From positions 186,001 through 250,000 of the forward strand of contig JBBPIE010000006.1 of the NCBI GenBank assembly GCA_038040485.1: 64,000 nucleotides of DNA, given 5' to 3'. Both the position numbers and the translations under genes were made by a program. Source of the DNA: Onstottus_B arcticum. GTDB taxonomy: Bacteria > Acidobacteriota > Blastocatellia > UBA7656. Shown here in pieces: positions 9,592 through 18,204 of the stretch; positions within the stretch are counted from its first letter, which is position 1; each line of letters opens with the position of its first letter. The notes below the pieces were generated by a model that saw only the letters and a list, made by a program, of their open reading frames with translations, was not told where the DNA came from and did no database searches.

Positions 9592-9681
9592 GGTTCAGTT
9601 TGAGATTTGTGTCAGTAGCTCGACCGTCAGGGAGAGCTCTCCCTAACGGTCGAGCTACTGACACAAGTTTCAAAGTGAACC
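9592..9681. repeat. 90-bp near-perfect palindrome
   Basis: The 45-nt arms match with only a few mismatches around the centre AGAGCTCT at 9633-9640. The strongest block is GTGTCAGTAGCTCGACCGT, followed by AGGGAGAG. It sits in the convergent spacer between the exported orphan and the amidohydrolase. It resembles REP-like mobile palindromes, but no transposase is nearby. Confidence 0.8.
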
Positions 9682-9729
9682 ACCACCGTAGTCTGAGTGT
9701 CCTTGGTCTTTGGTGAAGACCATGCAGAG

Positions 9730-10587
9730 CTAGGAGCCCGGCAGCTTCAGAAGCCTTGCTGCATTGTCATGCAAGATCTTTCGCGTCACCTCGGGCGAGA
9801 ATCCTCCTACCGTTTCAAAGTCCGAAAGCCACCGCGAAGGCGTGATGAACGGGTAATCGCTTCCAAACAGAATCCGGTCCTGCAGTCTACTTCGCGCTTC
9901 GTCCATTATCGTCTTCGGGATGTATTTCGGAGACCACCCCGACAAGTCCATAAACACATTTGACTTGTGCCCAATGATCGCAAGCATCTCTTCGTGCCAC
10001 GGCCATGCCGGATGCGCCCCTATTATTGTCAGCCGCGGAAAATCAGCCGCCACGTGATCCAGATAAATAGGCCGCGTGTAGTCCAACTTGACGCCCATTC
10101 CGCCCGGCGTGCCCGCACCCAAGCCATTCGTCCCGGTGTGAAACAGGGCGGGCACTCCGAGCTCCGAGATCCTCTCGTAGAGCGGATAGAACTGCTTGTC
10201 GTTTGGATAAAACGCTTGAATCCCGGGGTGAAACTTTGCGCCAATCAGGCCAAGCTCTTTGATCGCGCGTTCCATCTCATCGACAGCGCGCTTTCCTTTC
10301 CACGGATCAACCGAAGCAAACCCCACAAAGCGCTCGGGATACTTCGCTACGACGGCGGCAACTTCATCATTGGTAAGCGGTGGCAGGCCGGTCGCTGTCT
10401 CCGCGTCCCACGCCAGCAGCACGCCAATGATATCCAAGTCGTCATAGACTTGCGCGACTTCGTCCATCTCGCGCACTGGAACCCGGCTCCGAAAAAAAGC
10501 TTCAGCGGGTTCGCGAAATGGCTTGATAGCACCGTCGAGGAAACTCGCGGTCGGTAGATGTACATGCATGTCGATCGCGTATGACAT
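9730..10587 (-). CDS. Amidohydrolase (ACMSD-like metal-dependent hydrolase)
   Basis: This 285-residue TIM-barrel protein starts MSYAIDMHVHLP, where DxHxH is the first metal-binding motif of the amidohydrolase-2 superfamily. Later elements are KFHPGIQAFYPN, ALFHTGT, TIIGAHPAWPW and the final ILFGSDYPF carrying the metal-binding Asp. Members hydrolyse or decarboxylate small aromatic or carboxylic acids, for example ACMSD and gamma-resorcylate decarboxylase. The exact substrate cannot be read from the sequence. The ATG at 10587 is preceded by AGGAAAT; frames further upstream are translated repeat DNA. It stands alone between repeats. Confidence 0.85.
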   Translation of the reverse strand: MSYAIDMHVHLPTASFLDGAIKPFREPAEAFFRSRVPVREMDEVAQVYDDLDIIGVLLAWDAETATGLPPLTNDEVAAVVAKYPERFVGFASVDPWKGKRAVDEMERAIKELGLIGAKFHPGIQAFYPNDKQFYPLYERISELGVPALFHTGTNGLGAGTPGGMGVKLDYTRPIYLDHVAADFPRLTIIGAHPAWPWHEEMLAIIGHKSNVFMDLSGWSPKYIPKTIMDEARSRLQDRILFGSDYPFITPSRWLSDFETVGGFSPEVTRKILHDNAARLLKLPGS

Positions 10588-10591
10588 ATTT

Positions 10592-10810
10592 CCTGGGAGC
10601 GCAGGCGTCTCGCCAGCAGGTCTCACTACATCAATCACTGGGCGAGATTCAGTTTCTCGCCGCAGTCTCACAACTATCAATCACGGCAGGCGAGACGCAG
10701 CTTGCCGTCCGCGGTCTCACAACTATCAATCACTGCAGGCGAGACGCAGCTTGCCGCCCGCCGGTCTCACAACTATCAATCACGGCAGGCGAGACGCCTG
10801 CGCTCCCAGG
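10592..10810. repeat. Composite repeat: tandem 45-50-bp units inside 23-bp inverted ends
   Basis: A perfect 23-bp inverted repeat bounds the element: 10592-10614 and 10788-10810, each containing GGGAGCGCAGGCGTCTCGCC or its complement. Inside are four direct units beginning GTCTCA at 10620, 10665, 10714 and 10764, with the shared core CAACTATCAATCAC in the last three. The end motif recurs at 44821. There is no cas gene and units abut without spacers, so it is not a CRISPR array. Confidence 0.85.
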
Positions 10811-10812
10811 CT

Positions 10813-12489
10813 CTATTTCCCGTTATGCACGACCTCGCCTGGGAGCGGCTTGCGCGGGAGCTTCTCGGCTCGCATTGCGGTGTTGTAGACGAACGCTGCC
10901 ATGATCACGGCCGCCTGCTTCATATCGCCTTCCTGAATCCGGTCGAACACATCCATGTTCGAGTGATGGGTTCGGCTCTCGTACTCAATTTCGTCCTGAA
11001 TGAATTGAAAGCCCGGCAAGCCAACTCCATCGAAGGATTGGTGATCAGTCCCGCCCGTGTTCGAAACCGTAAGCGTTGTAGCGCCCATATCCTTGAACGG
11101 TGCAAGCCACGCCCGAAAGATCGGCCGCACTAACTCATTTCCTTGCATGTAGACACCGCGAATCTTGCCCGTTCCGTTGTCCAGATTGAAGTAGCCGGCG
11201 AACCTCTCGTGCTCCGACTTCAGTGCGAGCTGCACCGGCGGGCGAGGCGTATTGGGTTGGTCGGGAGGCTGTGGGTCTCCGAATCGCGGCTCGAGACCAA
11301 GCCGTTTGCCAAAGTGCTCGGCCACATAAGCCCGCGAGCCCAGCAAGCCTTGCTCTTCTCCGCTCCACAAACCTATGCGTATCGTTCGCCGCGGCTTCAG
11401 GCCGAGCGCTTGAAGGATCCGAACTGCTTCCATGCAGACGGCCGACCCGGCGCCGTTATCAGTCGCGCCCGTCCCCGCGTGCCACGAGTCGAAGTGTGCG
11501 CCCAACATCACCACCTCGTCCTTCAAGTCGCTGCCTGGAATCTCGGCGACTACGTTGTGACTCATCAAATCCTGGTCGTGATACCTGGCTGAGATATTTA
11601 TCTCGATTTCGACAGCCGCTTTCGCGGCGATCATCCTGATGATCCGGTTGTACTGCTCGACCCCGACGACAACCTGTGGAATGACGAACGGCGCATCCTT
11701 GTCGCGAACGTTCTTTCGCTTGTCGACGGGAGTGCCCTCCGGGTAGGAGAGAGTGGCGCCTTGCACGAAAACGGTTCCGCCGTCGCCACGGCTCGGCTCG
11801 AGCACAAGTGCCGCGCCTTCTGCGTAGATCATCTCCCACTTCTTGTTTTGAAGCGTTCGCTCCGCCAGTTGCTCGGGAGTGAAATTGCGAAACCTGCCTC
11901 GGTCTCCGGCGACGGGTGGCTCGGCGTTGGCAAGCTTCAACAAGCCTTCATCGGTTTCTCTCGTAGCCAGCGGTTCGAAGTGAGCCTTCACTTCCCGCGT
12001 TGGCGAGAGCAAAACGATCGCGCCTTTCAGCTTGCCTTTGTACTGGTCGAGATCCGCCGCCGTCTTGGCGTCGAACAGGATCGGCTTGCCTCGCAGCGCG
12101 CCGTTTGTGCTTGCTGACCACGCTTTCGGATAGGCGATCAGCGGAACGTAATAAGGCTTGATCAGCCCGGCTGAAAAGTTTTCAAGCGACCAGCCACGTC
12201 CGAACTGCCACGCCTCGAGACGCCCGTTCTGAAGTCCCCACTCTGTGAGCTTCTGTTTTGCCCACTGCTGCGCCGCGCGAATGTTCGGCGAGTTGGTGAG
12301 CCTCGCGCCTTCAACATCGGTCAAGTAGCTCAGGATTTCCATCACCTGAGATCGCTTGAGCCCTTCTTCTTTGATCTTGTTGATTGCATCAAGGTCCACC
12401 TTTTCCTGCGGAGCCTGCCCGCGCACAGCGACGCCCGAGCCGCCCAGCGAAGCAATCACAAACAGAACAGTCAGATAACGCTTAAACAT
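10813..12489 (-). CDS. Secreted M28 family zinc peptidase with PA domain
   Basis: This 558-residue protein has a signal peptide (MFKRYLTVLFVIASLGGSGV...) and is exported. Residues about 120-290 resemble a protease-associated insert. The M28 core then shows the two-zinc ligand set: His and Asp in GAHFDSWHAGTGATDNGAG, the catalytic Glu pair in SGEEQGLLG, Asp in FNLDNGTG and His in RTHHSNMD. M28 enzymes are mostly aminopeptidases or carboxypeptidases acting on short peptides. The ATG at 12489 follows GGGAGGCGAA; a longer start at 12531 lacks this. The 3' end abuts the composite repeat. Specificity is not predictable. Confidence 0.9.
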   Translation of the reverse strand: MFKRYLTVLFVIASLGGSGVAVRGQAPQEKVDLDAINKIKEEGLKRSQVMEILSYLTDVEGARLTNSPNIRAAQQWAKQKLTEWGLQNGRLEAWQFGRGWSLENFSAGLIKPYYVPLIAYPKAWSASTNGALRGKPILFDAKTAADLDQYKGKLKGAIVLLSPTREVKAHFEPLATRETDEGLLKLANAEPPVAGDRGRFRNFTPEQLAERTLQNKKWEMIYAEGAALVLEPSRGDGGTVFVQGATLSYPEGTPVDKRKNVRDKDAPFVIPQVVVGVEQYNRIIRMIAAKAAVEIEINISARYHDQDLMSHNVVAEIPGSDLKDEVVMLGAHFDSWHAGTGATDNGAGSAVCMEAVRILQALGLKPRRTIRIGLWSGEEQGLLGSRAYVAEHFGKRLGLEPRFGDPQPPDQPNTPRPPVQLALKSEHERFAGYFNLDNGTGKIRGVYMQGNELVRPIFRAWLAPFKDMGATTLTVSNTGGTDHQSFDGVGLPGFQFIQDEIEYESRTHHSNMDVFDRIQEGDMKQAAVIMAAFVYNTAMRAEKLPRKPLPGEVVHNGK

Positions 12490-12536
12490 TTCGCCTCCCT
12501 CGTGAAATGGATTCTTATTCTTGAGTGACACCTATC

Positions 12537-12709
12537 CGGGCGGCCCTCCGTGGCCGCCCCTCCACACAAACGTTTAAGTCAGTTCGCGTTTGAAGGGGCG
12601 GCCACGGAGCAACCCTGCCCGTTTTGCGGGCCAATGCCCTTTGAGAAACCCTACCCGTAAGCTGTTGATTCCATTAAACAGCTTCCGGGTGGTTTCTAAG
12701 GAGGGCCGA
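12537..12709. repeat. Nested palindromic element
   Basis: Outer GGCCCTCC (12542-12549) matches GGAGGGCC (12700-12707). Inside, 12546-12572 pairs with 12585-12609 around CGTGGCCGCCCCT. A second hairpin pairs about 12643-12665 with 12677-12697 (AAGCTGTT with AACAGCTT). The block CGGGCGGCCCTCCGTGGCCG recurs in similar form at 62864. It fills the spacer between the M28 and acylase genes. Confidence 0.75.
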
Positions 12710-12715
12710 CCCTAA

Positions 12716-15169
12716 CTATCTTTCTTGTTTTGCGCCTCGCGGCTCGAGCACCAGCCGCTCGGCGGCATTCTTCTCAACCTTTTCCCGGCTGAACAGCATA
12801 GGGAAATACTTCCCTTCGACCCAGAGCGGCAAAAGGTCGGCGTAGTGCGGACTCGTCGGCTGACCCGACTGACCAGGCACGTTGATTGCGACCGAGTTGT
12901 CCCAATCGCTCAGATCGAGTATCTCGCGAAACGACGCGCCGGCTCGCTGTATGAACTTGGGGCCGCTCGTAGCGTTGACTGTGTTCCCGTCGCCGCCGCG
13001 TGCAACACTCTTCAGGTCGAACACTGATCGCGTTGCGTCGTCCGTCGAGAGCGGATGCTTGAACTCCGCGACATGAAGATCGCTCCAGCGCCATTTCTTC
13101 ATGTCGGGTCCGAATCGGGCGCGCAGCTCCCTCACCGCGTCAGCGAAACTCATCGCGACCAGCAGACGCGCTTTGCCCTGTGCGTTCGCTCCGAACAACT
13201 TCGCGTCGGGATTCTTCAGCGCCCGGATCATCGTTGTGAACAGCACGCCGCTACCAACCTTCCCCCGCGCTTCGGCAGGAAGAATCCGATCCGCGAAAGT
13301 CACCCCGAGTTTCTGAATCCACATTTCGTAAATCGCGGCGCCTGCGGAGTCCTTCGCTAACACGCGGTCCCATCTGAGAAGGAGCCTGCCTGCTTGCTGG
13401 ATGTGTATCGGAAACCCGGCAAGCCGGCCCTTCAAAAGCGGCACAAGTTCGCGAGCCGGAAGCGATGCTTCGTCGTGCTGCAATCGTTTGAAGTCTTCAA
13501 CCGTGAACTTCGCACTCTTGCCCAGCACCTCCTCGATCCGATTGAAGCGATACGGCGCGGCCCATTCAAAGTTGATCTCGTGCTTGTATCCCTCCGGGAT
13601 GACTTTGTGATTGGCTGTAGCGATGAAATTCTTCGCCGGGTTGTATGCGCGCGGCAACTCCGAAAGCGGAAGGAACCCGTCCCACTCGTAGCGGCCGGAA
13701 TCGCCCGGCACCGGCAGCAAACCCGACCATCCGCGCCTAACCGGAGCCGCGCCTGCCGCTTGCCAGCCGATGTTCCCGTCCACGTCCGCGTAAACCAGAT
13801 TCTCCGAAGGCACCTTCCAGCGTTCGAGCGCCTTCAAGAACTCGGGCCAGTTCTTCGCGCGATTCAGCGAGAGCGATGCCAGGTAACCCGCCGACCCGGG
13901 CTCGCTTCCAATCCACTTCAGCGCGTACGCGCGATCGAGATCCGGATCCTCGTAGATAACCGGCCCGTGCCTTGTGAACTTCAGCTCCACGTCGATTGGT
14001 TCAGCCCTGCCTTTTACTTTGATCTTCTCATGCTCGACCCTCATACGAAGCCACTTGTCCTTGAAGCGGTACACAGTCGGGAAGTTCGGGCGGATTTGTT
14101 CGACGTAGAGGTCTTGCTGGTCGATGCCGACGATCGTGAACCCGAATCCGATTCGCTCATTGTGCCCCGCCGCGACTCCCGGCAGAGTCGGTTCGCCCGC
14201 GCCGATTACATTCCAACCCGGTCCTACCAGATGAACCATATACCTGAGCGAGGGCAACAGGATTGGCCGATGCGGATCGTTAGCGAGAATCGGTTTGCCG
14301 GTCGCCGAAAGCGCGCCGCTTACGACCCAGTTGTTGCTGCCTTCGGTTCGCGAACGCGCTTCGATCTGGGCGAGGGTTTCGCCATCGCCCGCCAGACTCG
14401 AGGTTGCGGACGCGCCTCCCGAAAAGCTCACCGGCGTGCTGGCGGCTTTCGCTCCCGCGAGTATCTTTTCGTCGATGCCGGTCAGGTCCAGACCCGCGGG
14501 CACTTCAACTTTCTTAAAGGGATCAGTCTCGATCCATAGATCGACCTTCTCGGGACCGAACCGTTTTACGAGTTGCGCCCGAAGGACTTCCGCCGACGCA
14601 TTGCGGGTCATCACATATCCCGCCATTCTCGTCAGACAAACTTCGGGCGTCCACGGCTCCGGCTTGATGCCCGTCAACTCGAACTCGATGGGTAAACGGT
14701 CGCGGCTCGTCTCGATAAACGCGTTCACGCCTCTGACGAACGACTCGATGATCTGCTTGGCGTCGGGCGCGTAGCTCTGCCACTCGGCTTCCATGTTTCC
14801 ACGGTAGCGCATGAGCCGCGCGAACTTGTCGCGCTCGACGGCCGATTCTCCCAGCACCTCCGCGAGCTTGCCCTCTCCGGTTCGACGCCAGATCTCCATT
14901 TGCCACAGCCGGTCTTGCGCGGCGACAAAACCCTGGGCAAAGAACAAATCCTCCTGGGTCTCCGCGTAGATGTGCGGGACACCCCAGCGGTCACGGATGA
15001 CTTCAACCGGCTTCTGTAAGCCGTCCAACTCGATCCGCCCCGACGTCTGAGCCAGCGCGGCTCGCGCGCGCGAACGGAGATCGGCAACCGACCGGTCCAA
15101 CGAATTGCCGCTGATTCCGATCTGGATCGCGAGGCCAACGGCCAGGATGGTGAGGGCGAGCTTCTTCAT
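12716..15169 (-). CDS. Penicillin acylase family protein (Ntn hydrolase)
   Basis: This 817-residue precursor has a signal peptide (MKKLALTILAVGLAIQIGIS) and belongs to the N-terminal nucleophile penicillin amidase family. The alpha region has the conserved VIRDRWGVPHIYAET and FAQGFVAAQDRLWQME. The self-cleavage site lies in RTEGSNNWVVSG, where Ser of SNNW becomes the nucleophile of the beta chain at about residue 275. Other conserved parts are NDPHRPILLPS, AGEPTLPGVAAGHNERIGFG and FIATANHKV. Family members cleave acyl-amides such as beta-lactams or acyl-homoserine lactones. Length fits. The ATG at 15169 gives the signal peptide directly at the start. Substrate unknown. Confidence 0.92.
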   Translation of the reverse strand: MKKLALTILAVGLAIQIGISGNSLDRSVADLRSRARAALAQTSGRIELDGLQKPVEVIRDRWGVPHIYAETQEDLFFAQGFVAAQDRLWQMEIWRRTGEGKLAEVLGESAVERDKFARLMRYRGNMEAEWQSYAPDAKQIIESFVRGVNAFIETSRDRLPIEFELTGIKPEPWTPEVCLTRMAGYVMTRNASAEVLRAQLVKRFGPEKVDLWIETDPFKKVEVPAGLDLTGIDEKILAGAKAASTPVSFSGGASATSSLAGDGETLAQIEARSRTEGSNNWVVSGALSATGKPILANDPHRPILLPSLRYMVHLVGPGWNVIGAGEPTLPGVAAGHNERIGFGFTIVGIDQQDLYVEQIRPNFPTVYRFKDKWLRMRVEHEKIKVKGRAEPIDVELKFTRHGPVIYEDPDLDRAYALKWIGSEPGSAGYLASLSLNRAKNWPEFLKALERWKVPSENLVYADVDGNIGWQAAGAAPVRRGWSGLLPVPGDSGRYEWDGFLPLSELPRAYNPAKNFIATANHKVIPEGYKHEINFEWAAPYRFNRIEEVLGKSAKFTVEDFKRLQHDEASLPARELVPLLKGRLAGFPIHIQQAGRLLLRWDRVLAKDSAGAAIYEMWIQKLGVTFADRILPAEARGKVGSGVLFTTMIRALKNPDAKLFGANAQGKARLLVAMSFADAVRELRARFGPDMKKWRWSDLHVAEFKHPLSTDDATRSVFDLKSVARGGDGNTVNATSGPKFIQRAGASFREILDLSDWDNSVAINVPGQSGQPTSPHYADLLPLWVEGKYFPMLFSREKVEKNAAERLVLEPRGAKQER

Positions 15170-15354
15170 CGGGCTCTCGGCGGTTCCGCTTCCGCATAGC
15201 AAGGCGGCACGTCCGCTTCTACCGCGGCTCCTGATTCAAACGTCGATGAGGTATTTGCAGGTCTAGCCTGCGTCTCCACTGTGCGGTGTCTTTCGGGAAC
15301 GATATGCTATGCCGCGCAGGTGAATGCGTCAACCTGAGGCATACGGCCTCGCGC

Positions 15355-15643
15355 GCACCGCGTAGCGGCCTCCTATCGATAGTTCGCGCGCTGGACCAAT
15401 GTCGTGGACCGCGTAGCGGTGTCCTATCGATAGCACGGTCATCAAGCGTCAACGCCTGGCCGCATAGCGGCTACCTGACCTTCGCGCTGACCGACCGGCA
15501 TGCGTATGGATCCAGGTACCCGCTACGCGGCCCGCTCGCCCCGCGCACGTTCGGTCTATCGATAGGTAGCCGCTACGCGGCCCGCTCGCCCCGCGCACGT
15601 TCTGACTATCGACAGGTAGCCGCTACGCGGCCGCTTATCTCGA
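15355..15643. repeat. Cluster of inverted and direct repeats in a 598-bp spacer
   Basis: The spacer 15170-15767 holds repeated blocks. CGCGTAGCGG occurs near 15359 and 15410, and its complement CCGCTACGCGG near 15520, 15570 and 15620. TATCGATA recurs near 15374, 15424 and 15557. A unit of about 57 bp (GGTAGCCGCTACGCGGCCCG... to CTATCGA) is repeated directly at about 15516 and 15565 and partly at 15615. The opposed copies could fold into a large cruciform. I see no gene in this spacer. Confidence 0.75.
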
Positions 15644-15767
15644 CACCTCGCGCTTCCGACGTTGCACACCGACTGACTCGGTATATAATCGCCAACCGAG
15701 CGATGGCAATCGTGGGCGCATCGACCTGAGGCAAGGTCTGTGCGAGCTTCAAAAGAAGGAAGGTCGC

Positions 15768-16451
15768 ATGAGCGACAACCCAGATCACCACGAACATCGC
15801 AAACGGCTAAGAGAACGCTTTCAGCGAGGCGGCGCCGAAGGGCTTCACAACTACGAACTGCTCGAACTGCTGTTGACCTACGCAATCCCGCGAGTCGACG
15901 TCAAACCTCCAGCCAAAGCGTTACTGAAACGGTTCAAGACTCTCGGCGGTGTGCTCGACGCGAGCCAGGCTGAGCTTGAATCGGTTCGCGGACTCGGCGG
16001 GTCGTCGGCAGTTTTGATTCGACTGGTTAAGGAGCTTCTGGGCGCGTACCTCGAAGAGCAGATCCAGCACCGCGACGTTCTCTCGTCACCAGAAGCTGTG
16101 AGGGACTTCGCGCGGATGAAGCTGGCGGGGCTCCCGCACGAAGCCTTCATGGTTATCTTTCTTGATGTGAAGAACCACGTCATCGACCACGAAGTCCTGC
16201 ACGAAGGAACCGTCGATCGCGCAGTTGTCTACCCGCGCCGCATCATCGAATCTGCGCTTGCTCATCACGCGGCTGGATTGATCCTGAGTCACAACCATCC
16301 AAGCGGCGACCCCGCGCCTTCACAGGAAGACAAAAGGCTAACTCGCAGCGTAGTCGAAGCTGCTCGAACCGTGGAGATCAGAGTGCTGGATCACTTGATA
16401 GTCGGAAAGGCCGGCCACTTCAGCTTTCATGAGAATCAGTTGTTGAGTTAG
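15768..16451 (+). CDS. radC: RadC family JAB-domain protein
   Basis: This 227-residue protein has the RadC layout: an N-terminal helix-hairpin-helix region (HRKRLRERFQRGGAEGLHNYELLELLL) and a C-terminal JAB/MPN+ metalloprotease-like domain. The zinc motif HNHPSGDPAPSQED (HxHx7-8D) is intact, with the upstream Glu in HEGTVDRAVVYPRRI. The ATG at 15768 follows AAGGAAGG. RadC was once linked to DNA repair, but that role was withdrawn; many members travel with mobile elements and defence islands. Here it is convergent with the type I restriction operon, just beyond its 3' end. Confidence 0.93.
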   Translation: MSDNPDHHEHRKRLRERFQRGGAEGLHNYELLELLLTYAIPRVDVKPPAKALLKRFKTLGGVLDASQAELESVRGLGGSSAVLIRLVKELLGAYLEEQIQHRDVLSSPEAVRDFARMKLAGLPHEAFMVIFLDVKNHVIDHEVLHEGTVDRAVVYPRRIIESALAHHAAGLILSHNHPSGDPAPSQEDKRLTRSVVEAARTVEIRVLDHLIVGKAGHFSFHENQLLS

Positions 16452-16509
16452 CAAGCAGAGAGGTGCAAAGCTGCCGATCAAAAGGGGAACCATGATCAGT
16501 CTGCCACGG

Positions 16510-17367
16510 CTATTCCTCGATCAAGCCGTGAGCCTTCATATAATCCCTCAGGTGCGTGGCGAAATCCTCTGCCTCATCTTCTTCGACCAATTGCTTATCG
16601 ATTTTGATCTTGTGAAGAATATCCTTTGCTTTGGCGTAGGCTCGTTGATGGCTTTCTATGAGCGGACGACCTAAGAGTATGTAGAGCTTGGACAACTCGG
16701 GATGGCCTTCCACTGCAGCCGCAGTTCCGAGCATATTCATCGCTCTTCGTTGAATGGTCTCGGCCTTGACGTAGTCTAGTGAGACCGCTTGTAGCACTCG
16801 CCAATTGTCGTTCTTGAACGCGTGATCAAACTTCAAAGTTACCTCGTCGGTTTGAAGCGTCCAGGGACGAAGCCTCTTATGTACAAGCGTCTGTACTAAC
16901 GGCCTGCTGTAAACAGCCCAAACTTCTTCGTCCGTGCGCTTCTCAGTCTCATGGGCCGCGTATTGCGATGCCACCATTCGATCGAAGATTTCACTAAGCG
17001 CTTGATCTGGATCATCCGTGATGCCCGCCAGGACCGGGCCCGAGATAAAGCTGAGCCCCTCATCCGGCCATATCTGAGCGATGAATCCAGCGACTGTTTC
17101 GGGTGGCCGGCCCGGCGGCAACAGCGTAGGCACCAAGTCTTCCGAAAGCTTGTCGAGCGCCGATTCAAATTGTCGCAAGGACCGTTTGTAGTGTTCACCT
17201 TTAAAGTCGACAAAAGTGTTAGACAACCTCTCGAAGCGATGCTCGAATCGAGCAGCCAGATATCGCACGGATGGCGCCCAGAGAACGACACCTACATTGA
17301 GCGTCTCTCCCGTCGCCGGATCGTGAAGGTATTTGACGACACTATACGTATAGGATATGCCGTTCAT
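16510..17367 (-). CDS. DUF3037 family protein
   Basis: This 285-residue protein starts MNGISYTYSVVKYLHDPATGETLNVGVVLW, which is typical of DUF3037 (tyrosine-rich strand followed by NVGVVL). No catalytic motif is apparent and no membrane segment is seen. The ATG overlaps the stop of the upstream HipA-like gene as ATGA, and an AAAGGAG site lies inside that gene's last codons, so the two are translationally coupled. DUF3037 proteins are known to occur next to HipA-like kinases. The inferred role is partner or regulator of that kinase. It is the last gene of the restriction operon. Confidence 0.8.
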   Translation of the reverse strand: MNGISYTYSVVKYLHDPATGETLNVGVVLWAPSVRYLAARFEHRFERLSNTFVDFKGEHYKRSLRQFESALDKLSEDLVPTLLPPGRPPETVAGFIAQIWPDEGLSFISGPVLAGITDDPDQALSEIFDRMVASQYAAHETEKRTDEEVWAVYSRPLVQTLVHKRLRPWTLQTDEVTLKFDHAFKNDNWRVLQAVSLDYVKAETIQRRAMNMLGTAAAVEGHPELSKLYILLGRPLIESHQRAYAKAKDILHKIKIDKQLVEEDEAEDFATHLRDYMKAHGLIEE

Positions 17368-18179
17368 AGCAAGCTCCTTTGAAGCTCCAACTCGAATTGA
17401 GGGAGATTCATTATAACCTCAGTGATGTGCTCGCGCACTCTGGCGGCCTCGGATTGCCAAGCTCCCGGAAGAGCCGATGCTAACTGTTCAAGGCGCTCCG
17501 CGGTTAGAGCGCGCAGCCGGACAATGAGCGGCGTCCAACTTGGGGCCTTTGCTTTCAGTATCGAGTAAAACAGATGATTTGCTCCGATTCCGTGGCGTGA
17601 TACCTCCCAAGGTGGAGCAAGTCCTCCAATGATCGGGAGCAAGAAACTAAAAGACCTCTCGAAGTCGAAGGCGATCAGAGATCCTGCAAGCGATGCGCAA
17701 TTGGGCCTGTCCCACCGTCGATCTGGATTCTGCACCAAGAGATCAAAGCCATAGATCAGCGTCGCCTGCTCAACTTCCTCTTGCGTCAAGAAAGCACCGG
17801 GCACGGCAGGCGTAAGTCCGCCATGCAGATATTCGCACCCGGATCCCAGACTAGGCGTCAAAGAAATACCGTATTCCGCAACAAGCGGGCTGACCGCCTG
17901 AACAAACTCGGGGCTTAAGTTGACGAGCGCCGGTGTCGGAGTAGCGACGCCGAGTTCTCTTGCCAGGAGATTCCCGAACACTTCACAAAACAAACTGGTC
18001 TCTGTGACTTCGGGGTGACCGACTGATTTGACGACCATCAGACGATGATCCGGCGGACTTTCCGAGGTCTCCTCTTCTGAAGACGCGGACGAGTAATAGG
18101 CGCAGTCAACGACCAGCGGCCGAGTGCGGCCGACGTCTAGCACCTTCTCAAAGCGTTGCGCTTCCCAAGTCTCAATCAC
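17364..18179 (-). CDS. HipA-like kinase
   Basis: This 271-residue protein has HipA-type kinase features. A Lys in RLMVVKSVG could bind ATP, followed by a helix with Glu (FCEVFGNLLARELGV). The catalytic loop-like LLVQNPDRRWDRPNCAS offers Asp and Asn, and IAFDFERSFSF resembles the metal-binding DF motif. It is shorter than HipA (about 440) and lacks the N-terminal subdomain, matching the stand-alone HipA_2 type. The GTG at 18179 has GAGG 7 bases upstream; a TTG at 18194 is possible. No HipB-like DNA-binding protein is next to it. It follows hsdS by about 25 bp, so it probably shares its transcript. Confidence 0.75.
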   Translation of the reverse strand: MIETWEAQRFEKVLDVGRTRPLVVDCAYYSSASSEEETSESPPDHRLMVVKSVGHPEVTETSLFCEVFGNLLARELGVATPTPALVNLSPEFVQAVSPLVAEYGISLTPSLGSGCEYLHGGLTPAVPGAFLTQEEVEQATLIYGFDLLVQNPDRRWDRPNCASLAGSLIAFDFERSFSFLLPIIGGLAPPWEVSRHGIGANHLFYSILKAKAPSWTPLIVRLRALTAERLEQLASALPGAWQSEAARVREHITEVIMNLPQFELELQRSLL

Positions 18180-18204
18180 TGGTGAACCTCGCAAACATCA
18201 ACTC

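Noticed and set aside
10620..10812. Possible CRISPR array
   Set aside because: Units of 45-50 bp abut without unique spacers and no cas gene is near.
13394..14539. 381-codon plus-strand frame opposite the penicillin acylase
   Set aside because: It is a high-GC shadow of a clearly functional gene, with Arg-rich sequence lacking domain features.
16510..18179. Classic HipBA toxin-antitoxin pair
   Set aside because: No HipB-like helix-turn-helix protein is present; the partner is DUF3037.
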